A stretch of 64,000 nucleotides of DNA. Source: Candidatus Wolfebacteria bacterium GW2011_GWE2_44_13. Its GTDB lineage: Bacteria > Patescibacteria > Paceibacteria > UBA6257 > UBA9933. The stretch lies in the NCBI GenBank assembly GCA_001000675.1, contig LCHW01000002.1:1-64000 (forward strand). The letters run 5' to 3'. The notes under the pieces were generated by a model, which saw only the letters and a program-made list of their open reading frames with translations, had not been told where the DNA came from and ran no database searches. The translations under genes and the position numbers were made by a program. Numbering within the stretch: position 1 is the first letter of the stretch; every line of letters starts with the position of its first letter. Shown here piece after piece: positions 1 to 8,658 of the stretch.

Positions 1-2
1 CA

Positions 3-3000
3 ACAAGAGCATACACCATGCCAGCAGGCGATGGAGCAAAGACAGTTTCTGTGCGCTTCATCGACAACGCAGGCAACACATCAGTTGCAAGTGATGATGG
101 GATTGTACTTGATACGAGCATCCCAACACTCGAAACAAATTCATTGTTAATTGGGGGTTCAGCAACTACTTATCAATCAGAAACAGCAGGAGTAACGCTT
201 TCGTTGCAGAACGTAACTGGAATACCAGTAGCGGAAACAGTATACGCGCAGTTCTCTCGTGACGAGACAAATTGGTATGGAGCAAATGCGAATGGCACGC
301 TAACGCTCAATGAATGGGGAACTGGGTTTGCATCTGACGCATCAACCATTGCAGGACTTTCATGGCCATGGACGCTACAAAGCAAAGTAGAAACTATCTT
401 CGTACGCATACAGGATGGTGTAGTTGATGGCGTATCAACCGATAGCAATCAAGGAACGTATAACATTGCGCCAGTAGTATCTGCCGTAACTGCGTCGCAA
501 ATTGCCGATGCAACTGTGCAAATTCAGTACAGTGTTCGTGATGTAGATAATGCTTCAGTAAATACAACACTCGCGTATTCAACCGATGGCGCAACCTGGA
601 ATACGCTCGATGCGAATGTAACCGGACAGCAAGGAACACTTTCTGTAGGTTCTTCGGATACGCAATTTACCGCAATATGGGATGCAAAGACGACACTCGC
701 AGGAGCATATAATGCAGATGTGCAGATTCGCGTAACTGCAGATGACGGAGAATTATTAAACAACACCCACATCGTAGTAAGCGAAGGATTTGCAGTCGAT
801 GCAAAAGCCCCAACACTTACTAGCCTCTTAATCGAGGGGTCTGCAACACCAATTGAAGCAGAAACACCCGCTATTACATTGGCAATTGCAGGGCTTGTTG
901 GATATCCAACCGGAGAGCAGGTGTACGCGCAGTTCTCTCGCGATGCAGGAACGACATGGTATGGATATGTTGCTGGCACTCCTACGCAGGATGTATGGGG
1001 TGATGCCTTTACCGCATCTCCTGATTTCGCATGGACCCTTGCAGGACGCAGTGAAACAATCTCCGTTCGCTTGAAGGATGTGTTTGAAAACATTTCTGAA
1101 ACAGTAACAAACCAAGCCGCATATAACATTCGCCCAGAAGTGAATATTATTTCAGCAGCACAGGCATCTTCAACGGGAATGCTTGCGATAAGTTTTGAGG
1201 CACGTGACCGAGATACCTTTACTAACGTTGTAACCCCGACATATCAGTATTCCACCAACGGAACAACGTGGAGCACAATCGACGCAGAACAGCTTACCGT
1301 TGTTGATACAAGCGGAGTAACAGCAACTGATCTTGCAGTATCAGCAGACTACGCAACCTATACCGCCTCGTGGGATGCAAAAACACAATTCCCAGATGCA
1401 GTTACGAGTGTGTTTGTGAAAATTACCACCGACGATGCGCAACCAATTAAAAACATCGGAACCGCGACGAGTACAGATATAACCGTTGATGCAAAAGCCC
1501 CAACACTTTCCGCAGATTCATTCTTAATCAATGATTCTTCAGAAATCGCTATCGCTTCATCGCGCGACATCGTGTTGAAATTGCAGAACGTAACAGGTCA
1601 GCCGACAGACGAAACAATCCAGGCACGTTTCTCTCGCGATGGCGGAGCAGTATGGTCTGATTGGTCTGCACCATTTGTATCTGATGTGGTAACACTCGGA
1701 GCAACGACATTCCCATGGACAATGGCAAGTCGCAGTGAAACACTGCTCGTTTCCATCCGCGATATGTATGGAAATGAATCAGAATCAACCGACGCAAATA
1801 GTGCTGGATATAACTTGCGACCGCAGATTGTATTTGGCCCAACTGCAAGTCAAGTAACGGATTCAACGAGTGATAACTTCGGAAAAGTTTCCATTGGCTA
1901 CACCGTATTTGATGAAGATACGGCAGAATCCCCTACACCAGGATATATTACACCGACCCTCGCCTACTCAACAGATGGGGGAACGACATGGACTGACATC
2001 GCATCATCCTCCGCTTCGCTTGTATTAGCGAGTGGCGTTGATAGCATGCAGCCAGTTGCCGCTACAGACACTACCCTTTCTGCGATTTGGGATGCAAAGA
2101 TTGATCTCGGCGCAGTATATAGCACAGATGTGGCAATCAAGCTTACCATCAACGACAACGAAGGTATCTTTAATACAGCAGTTGCAACCAGCTCAGTATT
2201 TGCACTTGATACAACAAACCCAGTTATCGGTTCAGCTACCTATAACGGAATGACGCAGAGTCTTGCCTTTGCAATTACTGATGAAGCAGGATTCCAGTAT
2301 CGATTCTCTGCAGCGGCATTTACCGCAACCACTTCGACAAGCACAGAAAATGCTTCAGATGGCACTTGGCAAGATGCAAACGCATCGGTTAATAGCTCGA
2401 TGGATTGGATAATAACCGCTACATCAACAAGCCCGACAATATACATGCAGGTTCGTGATGCAGCGGGAAACACAAACGCGAAAACAATCGTTGCACCGAT
2501 GGCCGCCAGCAGAATCGACTTCAAGGACATCTCGAGCGCAGAAAACTTCAATGAATCACTTACGTGGCCAATCTACACTTCAGTTGCGAATGCGCAATTC
2601 AAACAGTACGATTTGTACCGCGCAACGGATGAGGGAGTGTTTGCGCAAATTGGAAATCCAATAACCAATGCAAGTATTGGATATTACATCGATGAAAATC
2701 TTTCAGCATCCTCTACCTACACATACAAGGTTGCGGTAACCGATATGGACAACGATGTTTCATTATTCTCTGCATCGATTAGCGATATTCCTGATGGCCG
2801 TGGAAGCAGTGATGCATTGCCACCAATCATCTCGGCAGTCACTTCACCTGTGGTGCAAAGTATGTGGGCAAAGATACTGTGGACAACCGATGAGGAAGCA
2901 GATTCTACGGTTGAGTACGGAGCTTCAAGCGCCTATGGCTCTACGAAGACGAGCGAAGCGATGGTCAAGAGTCATGAAGTGATCATAAATGACTTAACAC

Positions 3001-5114
3001 CAAACACGAGCTACTTCTTTAAGGTAACGTCCAGAGATTCGGGCAGTAACGCTACAACCGATGATAATGGAGGTGCAGGATATACCTTCACAACACCAGG
3101 AGGACCTGTTATCTCGGGCGTAACCGCATCATCTTCCGACAAGACCGCGACCATTACATGGAATACGGACAAGGATTCTGATTCACACGCATTCTATTCG
3201 AAGAACAGTGCGTTTAATGGATATAGCGAAGTAACCGGCGCCATGATTGGCGGTCCGACATCAACTGAAATCTACGCACATAGCTTAGCATTGACTGACC
3301 TTGATCCGGGGACAACATACTACTACTACGTACAGTCAACGACAGCAGAGGGGAACGCTTCATTGGATAACAGAGGCGGTTTGTACTACACATTCCAAAC
3401 AAGCTCGGATATTTATCCGCCAGTCATTTCTGGTATCACGACACCAATTAGAACTTCGCAATCCGTCGTTATTTTCTGGAAGACAAGTGAACCAGCAACA
3501 AGCCAAGTGCATTACGGACCGAACGCATCGTCAACAAACACGGGGTCTGACTATGACAGTACGCTATCCACGTATCACAGCGTAACGCTCGATAACCTTG
3601 CAGCAAATACTACGTATTACTACAACGTAACATCAGCAGATGCCGCAGGAAATTCAGCTGTATCAACAACGACAACGTTCGTAACTGCAAAGGAGGGTGA
3701 AGTACGTATCATCACAATTGGAGGAGGTGGATCAGGAGTAGGACAGTTTACGACCCCTCCGGAGGTGAAGGATACAACTCCGCCAAGCGTTACCAATATC
3801 GAAGTCGCAACCACAACTGCATTTAGTGCAACAATAACGTTCACGACAAGTGAACCAGCGGTTAGCACATTGCAGTATGGAAGAGATGCTTCATACGGGG
3901 ATATCGCTGGAGAAAAAGAATACTCCACGAGCCATACAATGAAGCTCAATGGATTGCGTATGGGAACGGAATACCATTTCCAAGTACAGGCACGCGATAA
4001 AGCTTCCAACGCAGTAACGTCTGAAGATAAAACGTTTAAGACGAAGTTCTTCTCACAAGCAAGCGCCGATTCGATAACAGTCGACAATCTTGCACAGTAT
4101 GAAGAAGAGATTGAACAGTCCATCGAATCAATCTTGCCGGGTATCTTGCCACCGTTTATCGAAACGGCAGCAGTGACACAGGTCACAGAAAATTCAGCAA
4201 CTATTTTCTGGAGAACAAATACGAATTCCTATGGCGTTGTTTCATACGGAACGGACGAAGAGTTTACGAAGGCAACAACACCTTCAACGGTTTACGCCGC
4301 AGAAGTGTCCGATACCAACAATAAAACAAAAGAACATACATTGAATTTGATTGGACTTAAGCCAAGTACAAAATATCATTTCAAGGTAAAGTCATTCTCA
4401 TTGCCACAGGTAGTGGGAGAAGGAGTTGATATGACGTTTGTAACGCAGGCACCGAAGGTATCAGCAAGCATTCTCGACGTAAAGAACACAAGCTTCCGAG
4501 TTATCTGGTCTACTGACCAGGTGGCAAGTACGATCGTTGAATACAAGAATGTAAGAACAGGTATTACCGAGCGCATCATTGATGAGAAGCAGGTTGCATA
4601 CCATGACATTCTCGTGGATCGTGTTGCTCCGGCAACAACGTATGAAGTGCGCGTGTTCGGATACACCGCACAGGGAAGCCTTATCGAGTCAGGCTCACCG
4701 TTGAGCGTATTAACCTCACGCGACGTGCTTGCTCCAAAGATTTCCAACTTCAAGGTTGATGGTGCACTTGTGCCAGGACGAACCGATCGTATTCAAACGA
4801 TTGTATCGTGGACAACCGATGAAGCGGCAAGTGGTGTTGTAGAGTACCAAGAAGGATCTGGCGCTATAGCAGGAAACTTTGCTAATAAAGTAACCATAAC
4901 GGATAGCTATGTAACGAACCACGTTGTGATTCTTACAAACTTGAAGCCAGGAACTATTTACCAGTTTAAGATTACTTCTGCAGACCAAGCCGGCAATACA
5001 GCCAGCTTCGGGCCTCGAACAATCATTACTCCGCAAAAGGGAGAGTCAATCTTCGACGTCATCTTTAAGAACTTTGAAGACACATTCAAGTTCTTGCGAG
5101 GAGCGGGAGAGTAA
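3..5114 (+). CDS. Giant extracellular repeat protein with fibronectin type III-like domains (5' end missing)
   Basis: The reading frame is open to the left edge with no stop and no ribosome site before the first ATG at 18, so the gene very likely starts outside the window. About 1,700 residues are visible. The first ~730 hold three copies of a ~230-residue unit, recognised by repeated DAKAP(T)L, VYAQFSRD, S(R/K)xETxxVxxxD and IWDAKT motifs. From about residue 950 there are at least seven fibronectin III/phosphatase-N-like domains, each with a (P)PxIS start, a xxWxT(D/S)E core and a TxYxFKVxSxD end. Thr/Ser/Asn richness and lack of catalytic motifs suggest a surface or secreted adhesion/stalk protein. 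No C-terminal membrane anchor or LPXTG motif is seen. Family assignment is by pattern; function is inferred. Confidence 0.75.
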   Translation, partial: TRAYTMPAGDGAKTVSVRFIDNAGNTSVASDDGIVLDTSIPTLETNSLLIGGSATTYQSETAGVTLSLQNVTGIPVAETVYAQFSRDETNWYGANANGTLTLNEWGTGFASDASTIAGLSWPWTLQSKVETIFVRIQDGVVDGVSTDSNQGTYNIAPVVSAVTASQIADATVQIQYSVRDVDNASVNTTLAYSTDGATWNTLDANVTGQQGTLSVGSSDTQFTAIWDAKTTLAGAYNADVQIRVTADDGELLNNTHIVVSEGFAVDAKAPTLTSLLIEGSATPIEAETPAITLAIAGLVGYPTGEQVYAQFSRDAGTTWYGYVAGTPTQDVWGDAFTASPDFAWTLAGRSETISVRLKDVFENISETVTNQAAYNIRPEVNIISAAQASSTGMLAISFEARDRDTFTNVVTPTYQYSTNGTTWSTIDAEQLTVVDTSGVTATDLAVSADYATYTASWDAKTQFPDAVTSVFVKITTDDAQPIKNIGTATSTDITVDAKAPTLSADSFLINDSSEIAIASSRDIVLKLQNVTGQPTDETIQARFSRDGGAVWSDWSAPFVSDVVTLGATTFPWTMASRSETLLVSIRDMYGNESESTDANSAGYNLRPQIVFGPTASQVTDSTSDNFGKVSIGYTVFDEDTAESPTPGYITPTLAYSTDGGTTWTDIASSSASLVLASGVDSMQPVAATDTTLSAIWDAKIDLGAVYSTDVAIKLTINDNEGIFNTAVATSSVFALDTTNPVIGSATYNGMTQSLAFAITDEAGFQYRFSAAAFTATTSTSTENASDGTWQDANASVNSSMDWIITATSTSPTIYMQVRDAAGNTNAKTIVAPMAASRIDFKDISSAENFNESLTWPIYTSVANAQFKQYDLYRATDEGVFAQIGNPITNASIGYYIDENLSASSTYTYKVAVTDMDNDVSLFSASISDIPDGRGSSDALPPIISAVTSPVVQSMWAKILWTTDEEADSTVEYGASSAYGSTKTSEAMVKSHEVIINDLTPNTSYFFKVTSRDSGSNATTDDNGGAGYTFTTPGGPVISGVTASSSDKTATITWNTDKDSDSHAFYSKNSAFNGYSEVTGAMIGGPTSTEIYAHSLALTDLDPGTTYYYYVQSTTAEGNASLDNRGGLYYTFQTSSDIYPPVISGITTPIRTSQSVVIFWKTSEPATSQVHYGPNASSTNTGSDYDSTLSTYHSVTLDNLAANTTYYYNVTSADAAGNSAVSTTTTFVTAKEGEVRIITIGGGGSGVGQFTTPPEVKDTTPPSVTNIEVATTTAFSATITFTTSEPAVSTLQYGRDASYGDIAGEKEYSTSHTMKLNGLRMGTEYHFQVQARDKASNAVTSEDKTFKTKFFSQASADSITVDNLAQYEEEIEQSIESILPGILPPFIETAAVTQVTENSATIFWRTNTNSYGVVSYGTDEEFTKATTPSTVYAAEVSDTNNKTKEHTLNLIGLKPSTKYHFKVKSFSLPQVVGEGVDMTFVTQAPKVSASILDVKNTSFRVIWSTDQVASTIVEYKNVRTGITERIIDEKQVAYHDILVDRVAPATTYEVRVFGYTAQGSLIESGSPLSVLTSRDVLAPKISNFKVDGALVPGRTDRIQTIVSWTTDEAASGVVEYQEGSGAIAGNFANKVTITDSYVTNHVVILTNLKPGTIYQFKITSADQAGNTASFGPRTIITPQKGESIFDVIFKNFEDTFKFLRGAGE

Positions 5115-5157
5115 GGAAGAGTAGAGAGTATTAGGTAGTTGGTATGAGGTATAAAAA

Positions 5158-5181
5158 AGAGTCGCGCAAGCGACTCTTTTT
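5158..5181 (+). terminator. Rho-independent terminator after the repeat protein
   Basis: An 8-bp stem (AGAGTCGC/GCGACTCT) with a GCAA loop is followed by a T run, 43 nt after the stop codon. Confidence 0.85.
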
Positions 5182-5189
5182 ATGAGCTT

Positions 5190-5298
5190 GTCATTCCCGC
5201 GGCCTGCTTCGTTGTTGAACAAATACTCCGCAGGCATTTCGGCGCGTTGCACGCCTCGCTTCGCTCGCTAGCAACGCCAAGTTGAGGCGGGAATCCAG
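5190..5298. repeat. Dispersed GTCATTCCCGC palindromic repeat interrupted by a nested hairpin
   Basis: The outer arms GTCATTCCCGCGG and GGCGGGAATCCAG match the other copies in this window (5514, 20523, 23196, 24735, 60140). Here the loop is expanded by about 80 bp that contains a GC-rich hairpin at 5241-5278. That hairpin resembles, on the opposite strand, the one inside the tRNA-Pro gene at 56113-56150. Confidence 0.8.
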
Positions 5299-5513
5299 GT
5301 TCATTCTTAGGGCAATATTTCTTAGTACTTTTTTAGAAAAAGTACTGCAAAAATCACGAACCGAAAATATTTCGGGGTCGCCTCCAAAACGGCAGAAACT
5401 CGGAACTCGCACGCCAAGGGTAGGCGTGCTCAAACACCGAGCTTCTTCCGATATTTTTCCAGCGCCCTTTATCCGAAATATCTCCATGTTCGTAGATACA
5501 AGAGAGTAATTCT
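5299..5513. other. Non-coding stretch with small palindromes
   Basis: The gene-free interval 5115-5717 is the longest in the window. This part shows a hairpin AGTACTTTTTT/AAAAAGTACT at 5324-5346, a palindrome CCGAAA-ATA-TTTCGG at 5361-5375 and a later GATATTT/AAATATC pair near 5440-5480. No ribosome site or convincing reading frame is present. It looks like accumulated palindromic repeat debris. Confidence 0.5.
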
Positions 5514-5606
5514 GTCATTCCCGCGGAGGCGGGAATCCAGTATTGAATAGATTCCCGCCTCCCTGCTTTCGCATAAAGCTACAGCAAGGCAATGCGCGGG
5601 AATGAC
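5514..5606. repeat. Dispersed GTCATTCCCGC palindromic repeat, paired inverted copies
   Basis: A forward unit ending in GGCGGGAATCCAG is followed after about 10 bp by an inverted unit ending in GCGGGAATGAC. The inverted unit carries about 35 bp of extra sequence (CTGCTTTCGCATAAAG...). The general layout equals the perfect pairs at 23196 and 60140. Confidence 0.8.
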
Positions 5607-5624
5607 AGAAGGCAATTAAAATCC

Positions 5625-5653
5625 TTGACTAAATAATAGCTATATTGTTAAAT
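5625..5653 (+). promoter_or_regulatory. Promoter of the 5718 secreted orphan
   Basis: TTGACT and TTAAAT hexamers are separated by 17 bp. The implied leader is about 55-60 nt and ends in the site AAAGGAAGG just upstream of the ATG. Confidence 0.55.
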
Positions 5654-5717
5654 AAAGGCAGAATCTTTTAGAAGAGGAGCGGATGAGCCGTTCCCCACAA
5701 TCACGAAAGGAAGGAAG

Positions 5718-6419
5718 ATGATGAAACGAATCAAATGTGTTTTGCTGGTACTGGTGATGGCGTTGAGTTGCTTCGGAATGGCCGTGGCTGCGGAAGAGGC
5801 GTGCACCGAAGGCAACTTTGCGGTATCTGAGCTGCCGGTGAATATCCACAGCTATCCGGAGCCGTGCTCAAAGATTATTTTGCCGGCTGACTCCTTGGTC
5901 TGGATGAAAGTGCAGCGGCAGCCGCTTACCGCGAAATTCGGCGAGAACAAGGTTATCGTCAAGGAGCGCATGTTCCGCGTCGGCGGAACGCACACTGAGA
6001 TCATTCTTCGGCCGACAGAAAAGTACGAGTTTTATCTGCGGCCCGAGTACGACATGAAGATTACCGATGTGCCGAAACATCTTAAGGGTGGCGAAAACGC
6101 CCTGTGGTACGAAATCGCCTCGGCGAGCGGGCAAGTGGAATTCTTGAGCGAATTTGCAACGCAGGTCCATGTGCCGCGTGGCTGTAATATCAAGATTATG
6201 GCCGATGCTGCCTTCAAGGTGAAGTACGCCGGCGAAGAGCGCGAGTGTGAAGCTGATCAGGTTGTAACGCTGGACGGTAAGGCGGGTGTCGACATCGTCG
6301 AAATCTACGGCATGGATCGCGATGGCGCGGCGGTTGTCGGGGTGAGTGTGCGCAAACCGCTGACGCTGGACAAAGAAAAACCGGCGCCCACGAAACAGCA
6401 AAAAAGAAAGATAGGCTAA
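5718..6419 (+). CDS. Secreted protein of unknown function
   Basis: The protein has 233 residues. A classical signal peptide is visible: MMKR, a hydrophobic run, then an AVA cleavage motif before AEEA at about residue 26. The mature part is rich in beta-type alternation, has scattered cysteines (34, 52, 159, 182 region) and ends in a Lys-rich tail. I recognise no domain. The start is fixed by AAAGGAAGG 4-6 nt upstream. The gene stands alone between its own promoter and terminator. Codons are clearly more G+C rich than those of the neighbouring liv or gyrase genes, which groups it with the other orphan genes of the window. Secretion is well supported; function is unknown. Confidence 0.7.
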   Translation: MMKRIKCVLLVLVMALSCFGMAVAAEEACTEGNFAVSELPVNIHSYPEPCSKIILPADSLVWMKVQRQPLTAKFGENKVIVKERMFRVGGTHTEIILRPTEKYEFYLRPEYDMKITDVPKHLKGGENALWYEIASASGQVEFLSEFATQVHVPRGCNIKIMADAAFKVKYAGEERECEADQVVTLDGKAGVDIVEIYGMDRDGAAVVGVSVRKPLTLDKEKPAPTKQQKRKIG

Positions 6420-6453
6420 GCCAGCCAACGGCTGGCAAGTTTACAAGAACAGC

Positions 6454-6480
6454 AAAGCCCCTGATACGTCAGGGGCTTTT
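6454..6480 (+). terminator. Terminator of the secreted orphan
   Basis: A perfect 11-bp stem (AAAGCCCCTGA / TCAGGGGCTTT) with a TACG loop is followed by TTTT. A second small hairpin CCAGCC-AAC-GGCTGG lies right after the stop codon at 6421-6435. Confidence 0.9.
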
Positions 6481-6576
6481 TACTACCGTATATAACCAGT
6501 GCAGCTGCTAAAAAGATTGAGCGATAAAATGTGGAGAAGTAGGAAGACAGGGCGTGAAGGAACGGTATATAAAAAG

Positions 6577-6614
6577 CATATGTCCAAATGTACGGTCGTA
6601 CATTTGGACATATG
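6577..6614. promoter_or_regulatory. 38-bp palindrome abutting the PaaX/Cas2-like gene promoter
   Basis: Two perfect 18-bp arms (CATATGTCCAAATGTACG and its complement) flank a GT spacer. The right end overlaps the -35 position of an extended -10 promoter (TG-G-TATACT, hexamer 6634-6639) that drives the 6696 gene. A second copy lies at 7336-7373. The position fits an operator, probably for the encoded regulator itself. Confidence 0.75.
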
Positions 6615-6695
6615 TTGTAAGGGGATTGCATGGTATACTATTAAAAGTACGGAGGAGCTCACGAGAAATAAAAAAGAAAAGAGTGACAAGAATAT

Positions 6696-7286
6696 ATGCA
6701 ATACAATTCTTCGCAAAAAGTTTTAGAAGCAATCAGCGAGGGGATTATATTTCCCTTGGATCTTTTTGAAGCGATTATCGAAAGCGGGTACGGAGCATCG
6801 AGCAGGAAGATCGAAAATAGTTTTTATAAGATAAAAAACGGGAGAGCAAGGGAACAATTCAAAAAAGAAGAAGAGAAAAGAAGGAGGAAGGCATATGCCA
6901 GTCTTATGTATAAATTAAAAAGAGATGGGTTAGTAAAAGAGAGCGGAGAAGGGGAAGAAAAGGAATATGCGCTTACTGTCAAAGGGGAACAAAAGTTAGA
7001 GATATTAAAAAGCAAAGATGGGTTTCCTGACACGTATTACACAAAGGAAAAAAGCAATAAGATTATTATCGTCATGTTCGATATTCCAGAGAAGGATGTG
7101 AGAAAGAGAACTTGGCTGCGAATGGTATTAAACAATCTAGATTTTAAAATGGCACAAAAAAGTGTGTGGATTGGAAAGACGACAATACCGAAAGAACTGA
7201 TAGGGGATCTTATGCGAATGCAGCTAGAAAGTTTCGTGGAAATATTTGAAGTAGGAAATACAGGAAACCTAAAGAATATCTTATAG
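6696..7286 (+). CDS. PaaX-like regulator with a Cas2-like ferredoxin domain
   Basis: The protein has 196 residues. The first ~100 are basic and predicted to form a winged helix-turn-helix with a YxLTVKG-type wing at about 92-98. From about residue 112 a Cas2/PaaX-middle-like fold follows: IIIVMFDIPE, then (R)KRTWLRMVL, then an xxxAQKSVWI stretch, the layout seen in Cas2 and in the PaaX middle domain. No CRISPR array, cas1 or phenylacetate genes are present, so a role in spacer acquisition is unlikely and regulation is favoured. It is a single gene enclosed by two copies of the same palindrome. No clear ribosome site precedes the ATG; the leader is about 50 nt. The family call is by motif and moderately sure. 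Confidence 0.65.
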   Translation: MQYNSSQKVLEAISEGIIFPLDLFEAIIESGYGASSRKIENSFYKIKNGRAREQFKKEEEKRRRKAYASLMYKLKRDGLVKESGEGEEKEYALTVKGEQKLEILKSKDGFPDTYYTKEKSNKIIIVMFDIPEKDVRKRTWLRMVLNNLDFKMAQKSVWIGKTTIPKELIGDLMRMQLESFVEIFEVGNTGNLKNIL

Positions 7287-7335
7287 AAGGAATTGTGTCG
7301 GGAGTATGTCTATGTATCCGGGATAAGAAAATATA

Positions 7336-7373
7336 CATATGTCCAAATGTACGACCGTACATTTGGACATATA
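7336..7373. repeat. Second copy of the 38-bp palindrome, downstream of the PaaX/Cas2-like gene
   Basis: The arms are the same as at 6577-6614, with one end mismatch and spacer AC instead of GT. The two copies are therefore formally inverted relative to each other and bracket a 0.8-kb segment with a single gene. Confidence 0.85.
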
Positions 7374-7408
7374 GGTAGGGGAAAAGGAAGATGAGGAACT
7401 GATCTGAT

Positions 7409-7445
7409 AAGAAAAGGGAATTGCACAGCGCGATTCCCTTTTCTT
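7409..7445 (-). terminator. Terminator of tRNA-Leu(UAG)
   Basis: Two 13-bp arms (AAGAAAAGGGAAT and its complement) enclose an 11-nt loop. Read on the minus strand the hairpin follows the tRNA 3' end and finishes in a T-rich run. Confidence 0.75.
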
Positions 7446-7452
7446 ATGTGTG

Positions 7453-7535
7453 TGCCGGGGACAGGACTTGAACCTGCATACCTTGCGGTGCTTGCTCCTA
7501 AGGCAAGTGCGTCTGCCAATTTCGCCACCCCGGCA
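7453..7535 (-). tRNA. tRNA-Leu (anticodon UAG)
   Basis: On the minus strand the sequence folds as an 83-nt class II tRNA. It has acceptor TGCCGGG/CCCGGCA, D-loop GG, anticodon loop CTTAGGA (anticodon at 7500-7498), a long variable arm and a GGTTCAAGTCC T-arm. CCA is not encoded. A minus-strand promoter TGTACA (7580-7575) / TATACT (7557-7552) precedes it. Confidence 0.95.
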
Positions 7536-7582
7536 TTTGAAACGTAAGAAAAGTATAAGAGAAACAGGAGAATCTGTACATA

Positions 7583-7611
7583 TTGACAAATATATACAAA
7601 TATGGTATATA
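7583..7611 (+). promoter_or_regulatory. Promoter of the SPFH module
   Basis: TTGACA (7583-7588), a 17-bp spacer and an extended -10 TG-G-TATATA (7606-7611) are present. The leader of about 75 nt contains a small hairpin TCGC-TGAG-GCGA just before an AGAGGAG ribosome site. It overlaps the divergent tRNA-Leu promoter. Confidence 0.8.
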
Positions 7612-7695
7612 TTAATACATAAGGTTGAACCTTGAAAACTTCATATAGAGACGAAATAAACCCATTTATTCGCTGAGGCGAGAGGAGAAGAGAGT

Positions 7696-8658
7696 ATGGA
7701 AACATTGGTAACAGCCGGGTTGTGGATGATCGGAGCAGGTTCGCTCACATGGTTTATTGCTCAGGGGATTTGTTCCCCGATTGAACCGGATAAATGTCGC
7801 ATCATAACGCGACTCGGAAAGGCTACGGGGGCCGTAAGAGGCCCTGGAGTAACCTGGATTCCCCTTAAAGGAATGTGGTACGATTTTGTCGTACTACCGA
7901 GGATTTTTGAGATTCCGATTAAGGTAGAATTCGCGTTGCCAGATGAAACATATCCCACGATCGCCGAAGACGTAGTCGCACTCGTACGAGTTGCCGACGA
8001 TGGCGGAGCGAAACTGCTTATCAACGGCGGGCAGGAAGGTGTTACGAAAAAGGTTTCACGAATTGCCGCCACCGAGATCGAAGAGTTCGCTGCCGATCCT
8101 GGTGAAGAACCAAAGAATCTGGATCAAGCGAAGCGGATGAAGCCGACCTTCGTCTACCGGGCAGTAAAAGAACTAGTTGACGATGGGGTGCTAGATGCAC
8201 TTGATGCACTTCCGGACACCGAAAAGGCGAAGGCCTTGAAAAAACTGGAAGCCGACCTGTCAGACGACGGGGAAAGCTTCTCTATGTCGGTCTTCGGACT
8301 GGAACTCATCGGTTTCAGTATGGGACGGCTCGTTGAGCCTCCCGCGATTACTGAAATCGCCATGAAGAAAAAGGTAGCGACGGAAGAGAACCAAATCAAG
8401 CAGGAGCAAGCCGTTGCACTTAATGAGAGGCTAAAAACTGTTGCTGAAGGAATGCCCGGAGCTTCGCTCTCGGACATTTCCAAGGTCATGTTCACGGCCG
8501 ATGGAACAGTGAAGCCGATCGTCCATGAAACGGTTGTGCGTATCGAGCGCCCAGCGACGGCAGACGGAGGTCACCTTATGGATGACATACTCGCCGGCTG
8601 GGTTGCGGCGAATGCATCAAAAACTGGAGGAAAAGATGGCGGAAAAGGAAAAAGCTAA
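7696..8658 (+). CDS. SPFH / band 7 (stomatin-like) membrane protein
   Basis: The protein has 320 residues. One N-terminal membrane segment lies at about 5-25. The SPFH core follows: GPGVTWIPLKGMWYDFVVLP at about 49-68 and a conserved back half (LELIGFSMGRLVEPP, then a charged helix KKKVATEENQIKQEQAVA). This is the layout of stomatin/prohibitin-like scaffolds that form rings on the membrane. The tail is Gly/Lys rich. The start follows AGAGGAGAAGAGAGT, a good ribosome site. The stop lies inside the next gene (23-nt overlap), so the two are translationally coupled and probably work together. Codons are G+C rich as in the other orphan genes. Confidence 0.75.
   Translation: METLVTAGLWMIGAGSLTWFIAQGICSPIEPDKCRIITRLGKATGAVRGPGVTWIPLKGMWYDFVVLPRIFEIPIKVEFALPDETYPTIAEDVVALVRVADDGGAKLLINGGQEGVTKKVSRIAATEIEEFAADPGEEPKNLDQAKRMKPTFVYRAVKELVDDGVLDALDALPDTEKAKALKKLEADLSDDGESFSMSVFGLELIGFSMGRLVEPPAITEIAMKKKVATEENQIKQEQAVALNERLKTVAEGMPGASLSDISKVMFTADGTVKPIVHETVVRIERPATADGGHLMDDILAGWVAANASKTGGKDGGKGKS

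Noticed and set aside
524..1129. 201-residue open frame on the minus strand inside the repeat protein
   Set aside because: It is a shadow of the codon bias of the plus-strand gene; no start signal and no protein-like pattern.
5191..5509. Open frames on both strands at 5191-5509
   Set aside because: They read through palindromic repeats, have no ribosome site or promoter, and the peptide composition is Arg/Ser/Pro-rich in the way expected from repeat translation.
6696..7286. Possible CRISPR-Cas locus because of the Cas2-like domain
   Set aside because: There is no array of direct repeats and no cas1 or effector gene in the window; the two flanking palindromes are only two copies 0.7 kb apart, and the protein has a long HTH-like N-terminus typical of PaaX-type regulators.
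7336..7535. Integrative element using tRNA-Leu(UAG) as attachment site
   Set aside because: No duplicated tRNA 3' end and no integrase gene was found near it; only the palindromes are suggestive.
8525..8635. Longer start for the SPFH partner gene
   Set aside because: It lies inside the SPFH coding region with no ribosome site; CTGGAGG directly before ATG 8636 decides the start.
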